Shown: positions 9,090 to 17,958, counted from the stretch's first letter. The stretch: 64,000 nucleotides of DNA from JAHEEL01 sp942491345 (GCA_942491345.1 CALOAN010000036.1:124001-188000), one strand, 5' to 3'. Notes: generated by a model from the sequence alone, not told the origin. Made by a program: numbers and translations.

Positions 9090-9707
9090 CTAGAGGACAT
9101 TGATCTTCTTGAGCCAGGCCTCGAGTTCGGGGGCGCTTGTGAAGAGGTGCGCCTGATATCCGAGGGTGGTGGCGGCGGCGACGTTCTTCGGCGAGTCGTC
9201 GATGAAGACGGTTTTCGACGCCTCGAGGTCGTATCGGCTGCTCAAGATCTCAAAGATGCGCGGATCCGGCTTCGTAACGCCTTCTTGACCGGACACCACG
9301 ACGCCGTCGAAGATCTCACCAAGGAAGGGGAACTCAGCGACGCCGATTACCCACGTCTGTGCGTTCCAATTCGTAAGGGCGTAGACCGGCTTCCCGGATC
9401 GCTTGAGCTCTTCGACGATCGCTCGAGTTCCCGGGATCTCGTCCCCAAGCATCTCGCGCCAGCGGTCCCACCATGGGTTGATCAGGTCGGCATACTCGGG
9501 CCGTTCTGCTGCGAGCTTCGCGACCTCTTCGCTCACGGAGGTACCCGCATCCATAGCGAAGTTCCACTCAGGTGTGCAGATCTCGTTGAGGAACCAACGC
9601 CTTTCGTCGGGGTCGGGAATGACCTTGGCGTAGAGGTACTCGGGGTTCCAGTCGACGAGCACGGCCCCGATGTCGAAGACAACGGCGGTGATGGAGGGTT
9701 GGTTCAT
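9090..9707 (-). CDS. HAD-family phosphatase (subfamily IA, YihX-like)
   Basis: 205-aa soluble haloacid-dehalogenase hydrolase. Motif I is VVFDIGAVLVDW, with Gly after the nucleophile Asp as in YihX-type glucose-1-phosphatases. YALTNWNAQ gives motif II, the Lys is in EGVTKPDPRIF and FIDDSPKNV is motif IV. The ATG at 9707 is the natural start before this motif; the open frame continues to 9887 but codes nothing recognisable. The substrate is unknown, probably a sugar phosphate or small phosphoester. Confidence 0.85.
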   Translation of the reverse strand: MNQPSITAVVFDIGAVLVDWNPEYLYAKVIPDPDERRWFLNEICTPEWNFAMDAGTSVSEEVAKLAAERPEYADLINPWWDRWREMLGDEIPGTRAIVEELKRSGKPVYALTNWNAQTWVIGVAEFPFLGEIFDGVVVSGQEGVTKPDPRIFEILSSRYDLEASKTVFIDDSPKNVAAATTLGYQAHLFTSAPELEAWLKKINVL

Positions 9708-9861
9708 GGTGTGTGGTTTCGAGTGGGATGGAGCGTGAATACGGCAGAGTCGGACCGAGCAAGCGGGCCCCCTACCGACCGGAAGCCTAGGACGGTTCGC
9801 ATTGCCGAGTGTGCGGTCGAGTTGGGGTGGTTGTGACCCCGCACGAGCTTCCAGGTTCCGC

Positions 9862-11526
9862 TCATCTCGTCCAGGCAACGTTGTCAAGCTGCATCACGAC
9901 ACCATCCTGGCTGCCCCAAGTTGGGAAGATCGCCAACGGGGTGTTGACCCGTGCCAGGTCCAGTGACGAGCGTGCGCCGGCAAGAAGTTCAGAGATGGGC
10001 ACGGCATAGTGGGTCCAGGCGCCGCCGACCGGATCGTCGAGGGGGAAGTCACCAGAGCTACATGGGTGGTCGCAATCGACCCTCATCGTGAAACCCGCTG
10101 CCGCGGAACCGAGATCGATAACCCGCATGTCGAATTCGACAGTTCCCTCAGACCAGTCGCTGAGGTCGTAGGGCGCCTGTGCCTGAAAGTGAATGACTGC
10201 CTCATTGGTGTTGAAAGTGACCTCGATGACGGTTCCGTGCTGTTCATCGTCGGTCTCGACAAGGTCGAATTCCAATGAGCCGCTGGCGATGGAGCTGCCG
10301 AGTTTCCAGGGGAAGATCTGGTCGTCCTCGAACACCGTCATGATGTCTCGCAGGGTCGCGGGATCGAATTCGCCGGCAAATGGACCGGCAAAGATGCTCT
10401 TCGCGAGCTCGGGCGGCTGGTTTCCCGCGACCAGGTTCGGAGTGACATCGGATGTGCCACACCCCTTGCCATCTTCGAGCGAATCTCCGCACTGGTAGAC
10501 GCGGACGTAGTCGACGAGCATTTCCTGAGGGAACACCGTTGTGTCGTCCGGCGGGCCCGGCCACGTGCCTCCCACGGCGACGTTGAGAATCAGGTGGAAG
10601 GGCTGGTCGAACGGGGCTGTGCCGTCTGCGATCGCCTCCGTGCCGTCCGGAGCCGTCACCTGCGAATACCAACCGTCGGCCACCTGGGTCGCGTAGTGAA
10701 TGTTGTCAACGTACCAGCGGATTTCACCCGCCTCCCACTCGATGGCGTACACGTGGAAGGCATCGGCCGGGTGGTCATCGCCGAAGAACCGCAGGTATGT
10801 TCCCGCGCTCGCGTTGGATGACCCTTCGGTCCCATAGTGGAGCGTTCCGTGCACCGCGTTGCTGTCCGGTGCCCAGGCGGTCTTGAGATTGACGGCCTCC
10901 ATGATGTCGATCTCGCCGCTGGCTGCCCCGCCGCCGTAGGCGTAGTCGGTGGGCAGCATCCAGATGGCCGGCCACAGACCTTGGCCGAAGGGGAGTCGGG
11001 CGCGGATTTCGAACCGGCCGTAGCGCCAGTCGCCTTTGCCTTTGGTACGGACTCGCCCCGAGGTGAAGGGGAGGGTGGTGGTGTTCAGCTCATCCGCGTT
11101 TTCCCAGTCCTGCGAGCCGTCCAGACCGTTGTACTGCTCCTCAATCGCTCTGATGTGGAGGATGCCGTCGCTCAGGTACGTGTTGTCGACCCGGTCGGTG
11201 TAGCACTGCTGCTCCTCGTTGCCGCCACCCCAGCAGTTCTCCTCGAATTCCCACTTGGTGTCGTCGAGCGCGGTGCCGTCGAACTCGTCGGACCAGACGA
11301 GCTCCCAACCCATTCCCCGGGGGTGGTATGTCTCGACAGCCCGCATCGTGGTGGTGGTGTCGACGGAAGAGGCGGCGGAGGTTGTGGTCGTGGGTGTGAT
11401 GATGCTCGTGGTTGTCGCCGGGTCGGCCACATCGGTGGGCTCGGTTGTGGAGGTGTTGCAGGACGCGAGCAGGACTGCGAGTCCGGCTACGAACCACGCC
11501 ATGCTGAGAAGCGTATGTCGGGTCAT
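9862..11526 (-). CDS. secreted GH16 beta-glucanase lipoprotein
   Basis: 554-aa exported enzyme. A signal peptide ends in the lipobox LLASC, then a Thr-rich linker (about residues 25-60). The GH16 catalytic domain (about 70-340) carries GEIDIMEAV with both catalytic glutamates, and the surrounding LWPAIWMLP and PFHLILNVAVGGTWPG blocks of laminarinase-like enzymes. A C-terminal beta-sandwich region (about 370-554) ends in VVMQLDNVAW, like the carbohydrate-binding domain of marine beta-glucanases. It probably degrades laminarin or another beta-1,3-glucan. A TAACAT hexamer at 11613-11618 could give a leader of about 80 nt. Confidence 0.92.
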   Translation of the reverse strand: MTRHTLLSMAWFVAGLAVLLASCNTSTTEPTDVADPATTTSIITPTTTTSAASSVDTTTTMRAVETYHPRGMGWELVWSDEFDGTALDDTKWEFEENCWGGGNEEQQCYTDRVDNTYLSDGILHIRAIEEQYNGLDGSQDWENADELNTTTLPFTSGRVRTKGKGDWRYGRFEIRARLPFGQGLWPAIWMLPTDYAYGGGAASGEIDIMEAVNLKTAWAPDSNAVHGTLHYGTEGSSNASAGTYLRFFGDDHPADAFHVYAIEWEAGEIRWYVDNIHYATQVADGWYSQVTAPDGTEAIADGTAPFDQPFHLILNVAVGGTWPGPPDDTTVFPQEMLVDYVRVYQCGDSLEDGKGCGTSDVTPNLVAGNQPPELAKSIFAGPFAGEFDPATLRDIMTVFEDDQIFPWKLGSSIASGSLEFDLVETDDEQHGTVIEVTFNTNEAVIHFQAQAPYDLSDWSEGTVEFDMRVIDLGSAAAGFTMRVDCDHPCSSGDFPLDDPVGGAWTHYAVPISELLAGARSSLDLARVNTPLAIFPTWGSQDGVVMQLDNVAWTR

Positions 11527-11907
11527 GGATGATTCCCGGGGTTCGTGTTCGGAGTCGCGTGCGCACCGGGACCAGGGCCGTGGTTCGTTGTGTCTCCTGT
11601 CACAGAGGCGAGATGTTACGGAGTACCCGTCCCTCCCTGTCGTCTTCCGCCAGGTTGCGCCGTTGCCCGGCCTCGGCGGTGTCGAAGCGAGCGAAGCCGG
11701 CCGGCGCCAACACACGAGCCGCCATGTCCGCGACTGATGGCGAGCATTGAACGAGACGAGCACTGTGGCCCGGCGCCGAAAGCACGCATCACGCGGTGGC
11801 GCCCGGAAGCCTGAATCCGCATTCATGGATCAGGTTGCGATGGAGGTGGGTCCGCGGCCCAATGAGAGAGGACCGGAGACGCGCACCCTTCAGTTGGAGA
11901 GCGAGCG
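11527..11907. other. gene-free stretch upstream of the GH16 gene
   Basis: About 380 bp between the GH16 start and the tRNA-Gly 3' end. Short frames are open on both strands but none has a recognisable product or ribosome site. The only candidate signal is a minus-strand TAACAT at 11613-11618 as a possible promoter for the glucanase. No riboswitch was recognised. Confidence 0.4.
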
Positions 11908-11978
11908 AGCGGGTGAGGAGAATCGAACTCCCGTATTCAGCTTGGGAAGCTGATGTTCTGCCATTGAACTACACCCGC
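11908..11978 (-). tRNA. tRNA-Gly (anticodon CCC)
   Basis: The reverse strand folds into a standard cloverleaf: acceptor GCGGGTG/CACCCGC, D arm GTTC...GAAC, anticodon stem TCAGC/GCTGA with loop TTCCCAA (anticodon CCC), and T arm GGGAG-TTCGATT-CTCCT. The discriminator is U, as usual for glycine tRNAs. CCA is not encoded. Confidence 0.96.
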
Positions 11979-11989
11979 GGGCGCTTGCG

Positions 11990-11995
11990 ATTGTA
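11990..11995 (-). promoter_or_regulatory. -10 hexamer TACAAT of tRNA-Gly
   Basis: TACAAT lies 11 nt upstream of the tRNA 5' end. The same hexamer precedes the tRNA-Pro gene. No good -35 was seen. Confidence 0.5.
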
Positions 11996-12070
11996 GCGAC
12001 CGTGCGCCCCTCCCGTTCGCGGGTAGAGAGCGGAAGCCGGGCCTCCCATGGTTGCGCAAGAACGGGCGCG

Positions 12071-12295
12071 CTAGAGCGACAGCAGCCCCCACGTGGCCAT
12101 CACGAGTCCAACGCCGAGCAGCCAATAGGCCCGTGGCCCCCGAAACTCGCCCTCCTCACCCTTCGGCTTGTTCCCGCGGTGGTGTTGCCAGATGGCGAAT
12201 CCGTTCCCGACGACCATGGCCAGACCCATGGCGAGGACCATGAGGACCAAGAGCCGGTTCAGATCGAGGATCTCAACGATGTCGACGTCGTTCAC
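12071..12295 (-). CDS. small membrane protein of unknown function
   Basis: 74-aa protein with two hydrophobic segments (about residues 12-31 and 57-73) flanking a charged loop with HHRGNKPKGEEGEF. No family is recognised. The GTG at 12295 is preferred over the longer frame to 12304 because a TACCGT hexamer sits exactly 7 nt upstream. It is divergent from the membrane protein at 12389. Confidence 0.55.
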   Translation of the reverse strand: MNDVDIVEILDLNRLLVLMVLAMGLAMVVGNGFAIWQHHRGNKPKGEEGEFRGPRAYWLLGVGLVMATWGLLSL

Positions 12296-12302
12296 GGGCG
12301 GC

Positions 12303-12308
12303 ACGGTA
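12303..12308 (-). promoter_or_regulatory. -10 hexamer TACCGT, leaderless promoter
   Basis: 7 nt before the GTG at 12295. Confidence 0.45.
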
Positions 12309-12388
12309 GCCAGCAGACAGAGTTGGGCTAGTTCGTGTGCTCGATACCATGAGGGAAGACCCCCGTGTGCGATCCGGGGGTTTCGCTC

Positions 12389-13321
12389 ATGAATCGACCA
12401 ATCGAACCGACGTCTCCTCCCAGTCGAGGGCTCACACCGCGGCGTCTTGCGCTGCCTTTTGTGCTGTGGGTATTCGGGCTGTCGACAACGTTGCTTCTCG
12501 TCGGGATCTGGGGCCGGGCGGTGACGATCGACGAGAACACGATTGCACGGTCTACCGAAGCTGCACTCTCGGCCGACCTGGTGATCGATCGGGTATGGGA
12601 CTGGATCGGTGAAGGGTTGTCAGCAACCGAAGGTATCAGCCCCGTTGAAGCCGACCGGGTGCTGGACGAGGTGAGGAATCGCCCGGAGGCGTTGGGAGCC
12701 ATCGACGCTCTCGTCGACCAGGTGGTCGAAGCATTGGTGGCGCCGCCGGGGGCCGAGACGGCGATCGATGTCGCGTCGGCGCTCGCCCCGCTCGTTCCGG
12801 AAGTGATCTCCGGGCTCGCCGCGCAGGGTGTGGACGTCCCGGTCGAGTCCGTCGAGGCCACCGTCGGCTCCCTCGATCCGGTCGCGCTGGATACCGGAGA
12901 GGCGGTCTCCGTTGGAGTGGTGACCGACGAGGCGAGGACGCTGTTGACGCTCGGCGTGTTCGCGGCTGCCGGGATGCTGGCCCTATTCGGATCGATCGCG
13001 GTCGCTCTCTCCGAGGATCGATGGCCGATGGTCCGAAGCCTCGCGACCCGCATCGCCTTCTCAGCAGCATCGTTCGCCGTGCTGTTCCGGTTCGGCGGGT
13101 GGGTGCTCGATCCCGACGGTGGCGGGTCACCGCTCAGGCGGAGTGGCGCGATCCTCGTCGCGAGCAATCTCCACGTGTTCGTCATCATCGGGTGTGTTGC
13201 TGCGCTGATCGCTGCCGCAATTTGGATCGCGCGGCGTCCTCAGCGTACGGATACCAACACGCCCATCACCCACGAGCAAATCACCGACGACACGTCAACC
13301 CAAGAACTCGTCTCCATTTGA
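12389..13321 (+). CDS. membrane protein of unknown function
   Basis: 310-aa protein with one N-terminal hydrophobic segment (about residues 20-42), a long probably extracytoplasmic acidic region (about 43-180) and three C-terminal segments (about 190-290). It ends in a Thr-rich hydrophilic tail. No characterised family is recognised. The ATG at 12389 has GGGGG upstream; a GTG 24 bp earlier is also possible. The leader holds a short hairpin (ACCCCC/GGGGGT, 12357-12382) whose 3' arm is that G-run, so translation could be affected by folding. Confidence 0.65.
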   Translation: MNRPIEPTSPPSRGLTPRRLALPFVLWVFGLSTTLLLVGIWGRAVTIDENTIARSTEAALSADLVIDRVWDWIGEGLSATEGISPVEADRVLDEVRNRPEALGAIDALVDQVVEALVAPPGAETAIDVASALAPLVPEVISGLAAQGVDVPVESVEATVGSLDPVALDTGEAVSVGVVTDEARTLLTLGVFAAAGMLALFGSIAVALSEDRWPMVRSLATRIAFSAASFAVLFRFGGWVLDPDGGGSPLRRSGAILVASNLHVFVIIGCVAALIAAAIWIARRPQRTDTNTPITHEQITDDTSTQELVSI

Positions 13322-13325
13322 AATT

Positions 13326-13348
13326 GTCCCCTCACGAAGTGGGGGGAC
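13326..13348 (+). terminator. hairpin after the membrane protein gene
   Basis: A 10-bp stem, GTCCCCTCAC / GTGGGGGGAC, with a GAA loop begins 4 bp after the stop at 13321. There is no T-run after it, so it may be a weak or factor-assisted terminator, or part of a dispersed repeat (see findings). Confidence 0.45.
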
Positions 13349-13441
13349 GCCGAGGAGCGTCAGCGACGACGCAGGGGGGCTCTGGGAGCCTGGATCGCGC
13401 AAACGAGAGCTACCCGCGGAGGCGAAGGCCCTCGACTCGTC

Positions 13442-13840
13442 CTACGCGCCCTCGATGGGCGCAAAGAGATCCACACCGTTCCCATCGGGATCGAGGACGG
13501 TGGCATACCGCTGGCCCCAGAACGCGTCGAACGGGGCACGCTCGGCGTGGTACCCGGCTTCGGAGACGGCGTCGAATACCCGGTCGACCTCGTCGGGACC
13601 GTCACAGAGGAAGGCAAGTCCGATGCGGCCCGCGCCCGATGGCGGCTCGAATGTCGGATCGAACGAGCGAACCATGTCCTCGGTGTCGAGCATCAGACGG
13701 GTTCCGCCGGGCAGCTCCGCTTCGACATGGCCCTCGCCCTCTGCGCCCTCGGGGAAGGTGAGACCCAGAAGGCGGTAGAACGCGACCGACGCCGCCAGGT
13801 CGGAGGCAACAATCCCAATTGCATCAAATTGTGGAGACAT
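13442..13840 (-). CDS. VOC family protein
   Basis: 132-aa vicinal oxygen chelate protein. It starts MSPQFDAIGIVASDLAASVAFY, the usual first strand and helix, and closes with YATVLDPDGNGVDLF. It is a single-domain homologue of the glyoxalase/dioxygenase/antibiotic-resistance group; the substrate is unknown. It is divergent from dinB with a 39-bp shared control region holding a perfect palindrome. Confidence 0.82.
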   Translation of the reverse strand: MSPQFDAIGIVASDLAASVAFYRLLGLTFPEGAEGEGHVEAELPGGTRLMLDTEDMVRSFDPTFEPPSGAGRIGLAFLCDGPDEVDRVFDAVSEAGYHAERAPFDAFWGQRYATVLDPDGNGVDLFAPIEGA

Positions 13841-13850
13841 GGTGCTGATT

Positions 13851-13870
13851 CTGTCACACGTTCGTGACAG
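13851..13870. promoter_or_regulatory. 20-bp palindromic operator candidate
   Basis: CTGTCAC-N6-GTGACAG is a perfect 7-bp inverted repeat that sits alone in the 39-bp space between the divergent VOC gene and dinB. It has the size of a dimeric repressor site. It is not the standard actinobacterial LexA box (CGAAC-N4-GTTCG), though its centre contains GTTCG. A damage-responsive or other regulator is possible. Confidence 0.55.
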
Positions 13871-13879
13871 GATGGAATC

Positions 13880-15121
13880 GTGCAGACGTCAGGCGAGGCC
13901 ACCATCCTCCACGCCGACCTCGATGCCTTCTATGCGTCGGTGGTACTTCTCAGCCGCCCGGACCTCGTCGGCAAGCCGGTCGCCGTGGGCGGCGGGGTCG
14001 TTCTCTCGGCAACGTATGAGGCCAGGGCAATGGGTGTCCGGGGAGCCATGCGAATCGGGGAGGCCCGCAAGCTCTGCCCCGGGCTGATCGTGGTCGACGG
14101 GGCATTCGGTGACTACGTCGACTACAGCGACCGCGTCTTCGACGTCTTCCGGGATTTCAGTCCGCTCGTTGAGCCGATATCCATCGACGAGGCCTTCATT
14201 GACATCGGCGGTGCCGTCCATCTCTTCGGGCCGCCGGCCACGATTGCGGAGGCGATCAGAGAGCGCGTGCGGCAGGAAACCAGTCTGCCGGTGTCCGTGG
14301 GAGGGGCGCAGACGAAGTTCCTGGCCAAGATCGCGAGCCGCGTAGCGAAGCCGGACGGCTCCCTCATCATCACGCCCGGCACGGAGCTGGACTTTCTCCA
14401 TGCCCTTCCGGTTGGGCACCTCTGGGGCGTCGGGCCGGTGACGCTTGCTCAGCTTTCCGACCTTGGGGTTTCCACGATCGGAGAACTGGCGGGGGCACCG
14501 GTATCGCTCCTCGCAACGCGCGTCGGCCCGCACCGGGCTCGGCACCTGCACGCGCTCGCCTGGAATCGCGACCCGAGGGGTGTCGTTTCCGGCCGGCGAT
14601 CCTCGTCGGTCGGCGCACAACGGGCGTTCGGCGGCGACCACCGCGAACCCGAATTCCTGCGCGGTGTCCTTTCGCGGCTCGCTTCGCGCGTCGGAGCGAG
14701 GCTGCGGCGAGGAGGCCGCGCCGGGCGGACGCTCACCGTCCGGGTCCGGTTCCGCGACTTCCAGGCGATCACGAGGGCAGCCACGATGCACACGGCGACG
14801 GCTTCGAGCGCTGTGCTCTATCGGACCGCTCTCGATCTCACGACAGTGGTTCTCGACGAATTCCCGGACCGCGGCCTCAGTCTTCTCGGCATCTCGATGT
14901 CGCACCTCGTGCCTGCTTCGCCACTCCAACTCGAACTCCCACTCTTCGACGATGACTTCATCGGCGGGAGTCCGCGCGAGTTGGAGCTCCAAGCGCTGGA
15001 TGCAGCCGTCGACGACCTCCGGGAGAAGTTCGGGAAGGGAACGGTCGGACCTGCCTCCGACTTGCTTGGCTCGAAGTCACCCTTCAGCGAAGGACTGTCC
15101 GACATCATGACGCGGGACTGA
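13880..15121 (+). CDS. dinB: DNA polymerase IV (Y family)
   Basis: 413-aa translesion polymerase. HADLDAFYASV (near residue 11) and SIDEAFIDI (near 100) hold the metal-binding acidic residues; the helix-hairpin-helix LWGVGPVTLAQLSDLG (near 175) and a little-finger domain (about 240-350) follow. It is full length for the family. The last residues are not an obvious QLxLF clamp motif, but LQLELPLFDDD near residue 352 is a good beta-clamp binding candidate. It starts at GTG, downstream of the palindrome. Confidence 0.94.
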   Translation: MQTSGEATILHADLDAFYASVVLLSRPDLVGKPVAVGGGVVLSATYEARAMGVRGAMRIGEARKLCPGLIVVDGAFGDYVDYSDRVFDVFRDFSPLVEPISIDEAFIDIGGAVHLFGPPATIAEAIRERVRQETSLPVSVGGAQTKFLAKIASRVAKPDGSLIITPGTELDFLHALPVGHLWGVGPVTLAQLSDLGVSTIGELAGAPVSLLATRVGPHRARHLHALAWNRDPRGVVSGRRSSSVGAQRAFGGDHREPEFLRGVLSRLASRVGARLRRGGRAGRTLTVRVRFRDFQAITRAATMHTATASSAVLYRTALDLTTVVLDEFPDRGLSLLGISMSHLVPASPLQLELPLFDDDFIGGSPRELELQALDAAVDDLREKFGKGTVGPASDLLGSKSPFSEGLSDIMTRD

Positions 15122-15166
15122 CGGATCGCGCCGACCGGCCGAAGCGTTCGAGGACGGATCCGACAC

Positions 15167-15172
15167 TACGCT
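15167..15172 (+). promoter_or_regulatory. -10 hexamer TACGCT, leaderless promoter
   Basis: 7 nt before the ATG at 15180. Confidence 0.5.
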
Positions 15173-15179
15173 CCCGCCC

Positions 15180-16091
15180 ATGGCAATCGAATCGAAGCGC
15201 CTCGTCATCCTTGCACTTGTCGCGAACGTTGGGATTGCGATCACGAAGTTCGTCGCTGCCGGGATTTCGGGCAGCAGCGCGATGCTGTCAGAAGCCATCC
15301 ACTCGGTCGCGGACAGCGGCAACCAACTGCTCTTGCTGCGTGGGCACGCCGCTTCTCGGTACGTCGCCAGTGTGCGCCATCCCTACGGACGCGGCAAGGA
15401 GATCTACTTCTGGAGCTTCATGGTCGCCGTGTTCCTCTTCGTGGGTGGCTCGGTGTTGTCGATCGTCTCCGGAGTCGGAAAGATCAGGGACCCCGTCGAG
15501 CACGGTGGTGAGGGCTTCTGGCTCTCGCTCGCCGTTCTCGGAGTCGCGGCGCTCTTTGAGGGTCTGATCGCGTTGCGCCCTGCCCTCAGGGAATTCAATC
15601 GGCAGCGAGCCGGACGTACGTTCCGAAAGACCATCGAGCAGTCGAAGGATCCCTCACTCCTGGTGGTGTTGTTCGAGGACAGCGCAGCAATCGTCGGACT
15701 GGTCATCGCTGCCACCGGCCTGATCGCCGCCGAGCTGACCGAGAATGCGGTGTGGGACGGGATTGCCTCGGTTCTCATCGGTCTTCTGCTGGCTGTGGTG
15801 GCGTGGGTGCTTGCGGTCGAGATGCAATCGCTCTTGATCGGTGAATCGGCGACACGCGAGGAGCGGGCGAAGATCCGGGCGGCAGCCCTTTCGGTTGGGG
15901 AGGTTCGGACGGTTGATCGCCTCCTCACCATGCAGCTTGCCCCGGATGAGATTCTGATCACGATGGATATCGAGTTCGACGATGGCATCGACGGGGACCT
16001 CATCGAGTCGGCGATCGTCGAGATGGAGGGGAAGATCGCCGAGGCCGTCCCTCAGGCGACGCGCATCTTCATCGAGCCGGTCAACCGATGA
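15180..16091 (+). CDS. cation diffusion facilitator family transporter
   Basis: 303-aa membrane protein with the CDF layout: six hydrophobic segments and a C-terminal cytoplasmic ferredoxin-like domain (about residues 215-303). SEAIHSVAD in TM2 and FEDSAA in TM5 supply the transport-site His/Asp residues. It probably exports Zn(II) or another divalent metal by proton antiport. There is no Shine-Dalgarno sequence but a TACGCT hexamer 7 nt upstream. Its stop overlaps the thrB start as ATGA, so the two are co-translated although functionally unrelated. Confidence 0.92.
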   Translation: MAIESKRLVILALVANVGIAITKFVAAGISGSSAMLSEAIHSVADSGNQLLLLRGHAASRYVASVRHPYGRGKEIYFWSFMVAVFLFVGGSVLSIVSGVGKIRDPVEHGGEGFWLSLAVLGVAALFEGLIALRPALREFNRQRAGRTFRKTIEQSKDPSLLVVLFEDSAAIVGLVIAATGLIAAELTENAVWDGIASVLIGLLLAVVAWVLAVEMQSLLIGESATREERAKIRAAALSVGEVRTVDRLLTMQLAPDEILITMDIEFDDGIDGDLIESAIVEMEGKIAEAVPQATRIFIEPVNR

Positions 16092-16942
16092 CCGTGCGTG
16101 AAGTCGCCTCAGCCTCCGCCCCTGCGTCCTCCGGCAACCTCGGGCCCGGCTTCGATGTGCTCGGATTGGCGCTTGATCTGCGGTGCGTCGTTGAGGCCGT
16201 TCCGGCCGATCGGATGACGGTCGACGACGGAGATGGCCCGGTCGATCTTGGATCTCGCGATATGTTGTTCGGCGCCGTCATGGCTGCGGTCGACCGACCG
16301 ATGGCCCTCGTCGTCGACAACGCAATCCCCAGAACGCGGGGCCTTGGATCCTCGTCTGCTGTGACTGCTGCTGCTGCGGCTGCGGCATTGCTAGCGGTGG
16401 GACGGGAACCTGTCCGTGAGGAGATCTACGAGCTGGTTGCGGGGATCGAAGGGCATGGCGACAACGCCGCGCCGGCCGTGTACGGCGGCCTCATGGCCGT
16501 GGGGTCGAACGGACCTCATCGGCTCGAAATGGATCCCAGCATCCTCCCCATCGTTGGCATCCCCGATACCAGGCTTGCAACCCGGCGCGCCCGCCAAGTG
16601 GTGCCCAGCACGGTGCCGGTGGTCGCGGCTTCCCGCAACGTGGGGCGAGCCGTGCTGCTCGTCGAGGCTCTCCGCACCGGCGACCGATCTGCGTTCGCCG
16701 CCGCAGCCGGTGACGAGTTCCATGAGGAAGCGAGGGGACCGCTCTCACCGATCACGACGGCCATGATCGATGCCGCCCGGTCTGCCGGGGCTCTGCACGC
16801 GGCCTGGTCCGGAGCGGGTCCGACAACGCTTGCCTTCGCCACGGCCGAAACAGAGTCGGCGGTCATCGACGCCCTCGAGACGGTGCTCGGCGGTTCGGGA
16901 GTTGTCCAATCACTCTCCGTCGACTTCGAAGGGCTGAGGTAG
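16088..16942 (+). CDS. thrB: homoserine kinase
   Basis: 284-aa GHMP kinase that phosphorylates homoserine on the route to threonine. ASSGNLGPGFDVLGLAL is motif 1, the ATP loop PRTRGLGSSSAVTAA (near residue 80) is motif 2, and WSGAGPTTLAF (near 240) is motif 3. Its start overlaps the CDF transporter stop (ATGA). The aspartate kinase and semialdehyde dehydrogenase of the same pathway lie 37 kb downstream at 53.7-56.0 kb. Confidence 0.93.
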   Translation: MTVREVASASAPASSGNLGPGFDVLGLALDLRCVVEAVPADRMTVDDGDGPVDLGSRDMLFGAVMAAVDRPMALVVDNAIPRTRGLGSSSAVTAAAAAAALLAVGREPVREEIYELVAGIEGHGDNAAPAVYGGLMAVGSNGPHRLEMDPSILPIVGIPDTRLATRRARQVVPSTVPVVAASRNVGRAVLLVEALRTGDRSAFAAAAGDEFHEEARGPLSPITTAMIDAARSAGALHAAWSGAGPTTLAFATAETESAVIDALETVLGGSGVVQSLSVDFEGLR

Positions 16943-16981
16943 CCCACGAAGACTCGTCGATCGAGATGGCGGTGAATTGGC

Positions 16982-17710
16982 TCAGGCGAGCCGCGCCGAA
17001 TCGACGAAACCCTCGAACAGTCGATGGGACGCCTCATCGGAATTGCTGCTCAGATACTCGGGGTGCCACTGGACGGCGAGAAGTGGCCACCCCTGATCTT
17101 CGTGTTCGACGCCTTCGATGACACCATCGCCGGCCCAGGCGACGGCCCGCAAGCCCGGTGCAAGGTCTTTGACCGCCTGGTGATGGATGGAATTCACCAT
17201 CAAGTCGGTCGCACCGGTTGCCTTGGCGATGAGCGAATTGCTCTCGACAGTGACAGGTTGATGGCCGTCGTAGACGGCATGGCCGATGACGGTGTGATCG
17301 ATCGATCCGATGGCGGACGGTATGTCCTGAATCAGCGTGCCGCCGAAGGCCACGTTCACAATCTGGAGGCCTCGGCAGATGGCCAACACGGGGAGATGGC
17401 GGGCGAGCGCCTCGCGGGCGAGCGCAATCTCGAACGTGTCCCGCACTGCGTTCGTCCGATTCACGGTCGGATGTGGTTCCTCGCCGTAGCGTTGCGGTTC
17501 GACGTCGCCGCCACCGGATAGGAGCAGCCCGTCGAGCCGGTCGACGATGGCTGCGACATCTTCGCTGGGGACGGGAGGCAGGATCACCGGGAGTCCTCCG
17601 GCGCGCTGCACGGCGTCGGTGTAGGTGTGGCCGATCACGTGGGAGTCGAGGTCGCCGGCTGAGCCCTTGGTCGGTTTCGGCTCGGATGTCACGCCGATGA
17701 TGGGATGCAT
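16982..17710 (-). CDS. peptidase C26 / gamma-glutamyl-GABA hydrolase family
   Basis: 242-aa class I glutamine-amidotransferase-like hydrolase. The nucleophile is in AICRGLQ and the His-Glu pair in VQWHPEYLS; LLLSGGGDVEP forms the oxyanion region. The PuuD-like family cleaves gamma-glutamyl compounds such as gamma-glutamyl-GABA. Two adjacent ATGs occur; the second (17710) is chosen because TAGAAT lies 6 nt before it. No other polyamine-degradation gene is nearby. Confidence 0.88.
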   Translation of the reverse strand: MHPIIGVTSEPKPTKGSAGDLDSHVIGHTYTDAVQRAGGLPVILPPVPSEDVAAIVDRLDGLLLSGGGDVEPQRYGEEPHPTVNRTNAVRDTFEIALAREALARHLPVLAICRGLQIVNVAFGGTLIQDIPSAIGSIDHTVIGHAVYDGHQPVTVESNSLIAKATGATDLMVNSIHHQAVKDLAPGLRAVAWAGDGVIEGVEHEDQGWPLLAVQWHPEYLSSNSDEASHRLFEGFVDSARLA

Positions 17711-17716
17711 CATGGG

Positions 17717-17722
17717 ATTCTA
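17717..17722 (-). promoter_or_regulatory. -10 hexamer TAGAAT, leaderless promoter
   Basis: 6 nt before the ATG at 17710. Confidence 0.5.
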
Positions 17723-17865
17723 GGAGGGCTCCCGGCGACCGGAACGGCGTGTCGGAGTGACACCTGTTTGCGTAGCGGCCTATCCTTCGCGAACCTTATG
17801 GGCTCCGGCCCGGCCACGCCGCCGCCGGAACCGGTCCCCGAAATCGTTGAGATGAGGTCTCCTGA

Positions 17866-17958
17866 ATGGGTTCGCTGATCAAGAAGCGTCGGAAGAAGAT
17901 GAGCAAGCACAAATACCGCAAGCGCATCAAGGCGAATCGTCACAAGACGAAGAAGTAG
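17866..17958 (+). CDS. ribosomal protein bS22 (AURKAIP1/COX24 domain)
   Basis: 30-aa, extremely basic peptide that begins MGSLIKKRRKKMSKHKYRK. It matches the AURKAIP1/COX24 family, which in mycobacteria is the small-subunit protein bS22 and is found across Actinobacteria. It is complete, with its own strong terminator 6 bp downstream, so it is a single-gene transcript. It is easily missed by gene finders because of its length. Confidence 0.92.
   Translation: MGSLIKKRRKKMSKHKYRKRIKANRHKTKK

Noticed and set aside
7974..9836. A 620-codon plus-strand frame opposite LtrA and the HAD gene
   Set aside because: It is composed of reverse-frame sequence of two well-supported genes; no family resemblance.
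13851..13870. Calling the dinB palindrome a LexA box
   Set aside because: It does not match the known CGAAC-N4-GTTCG actinobacterial consensus; it is kept only as an unassigned operator.
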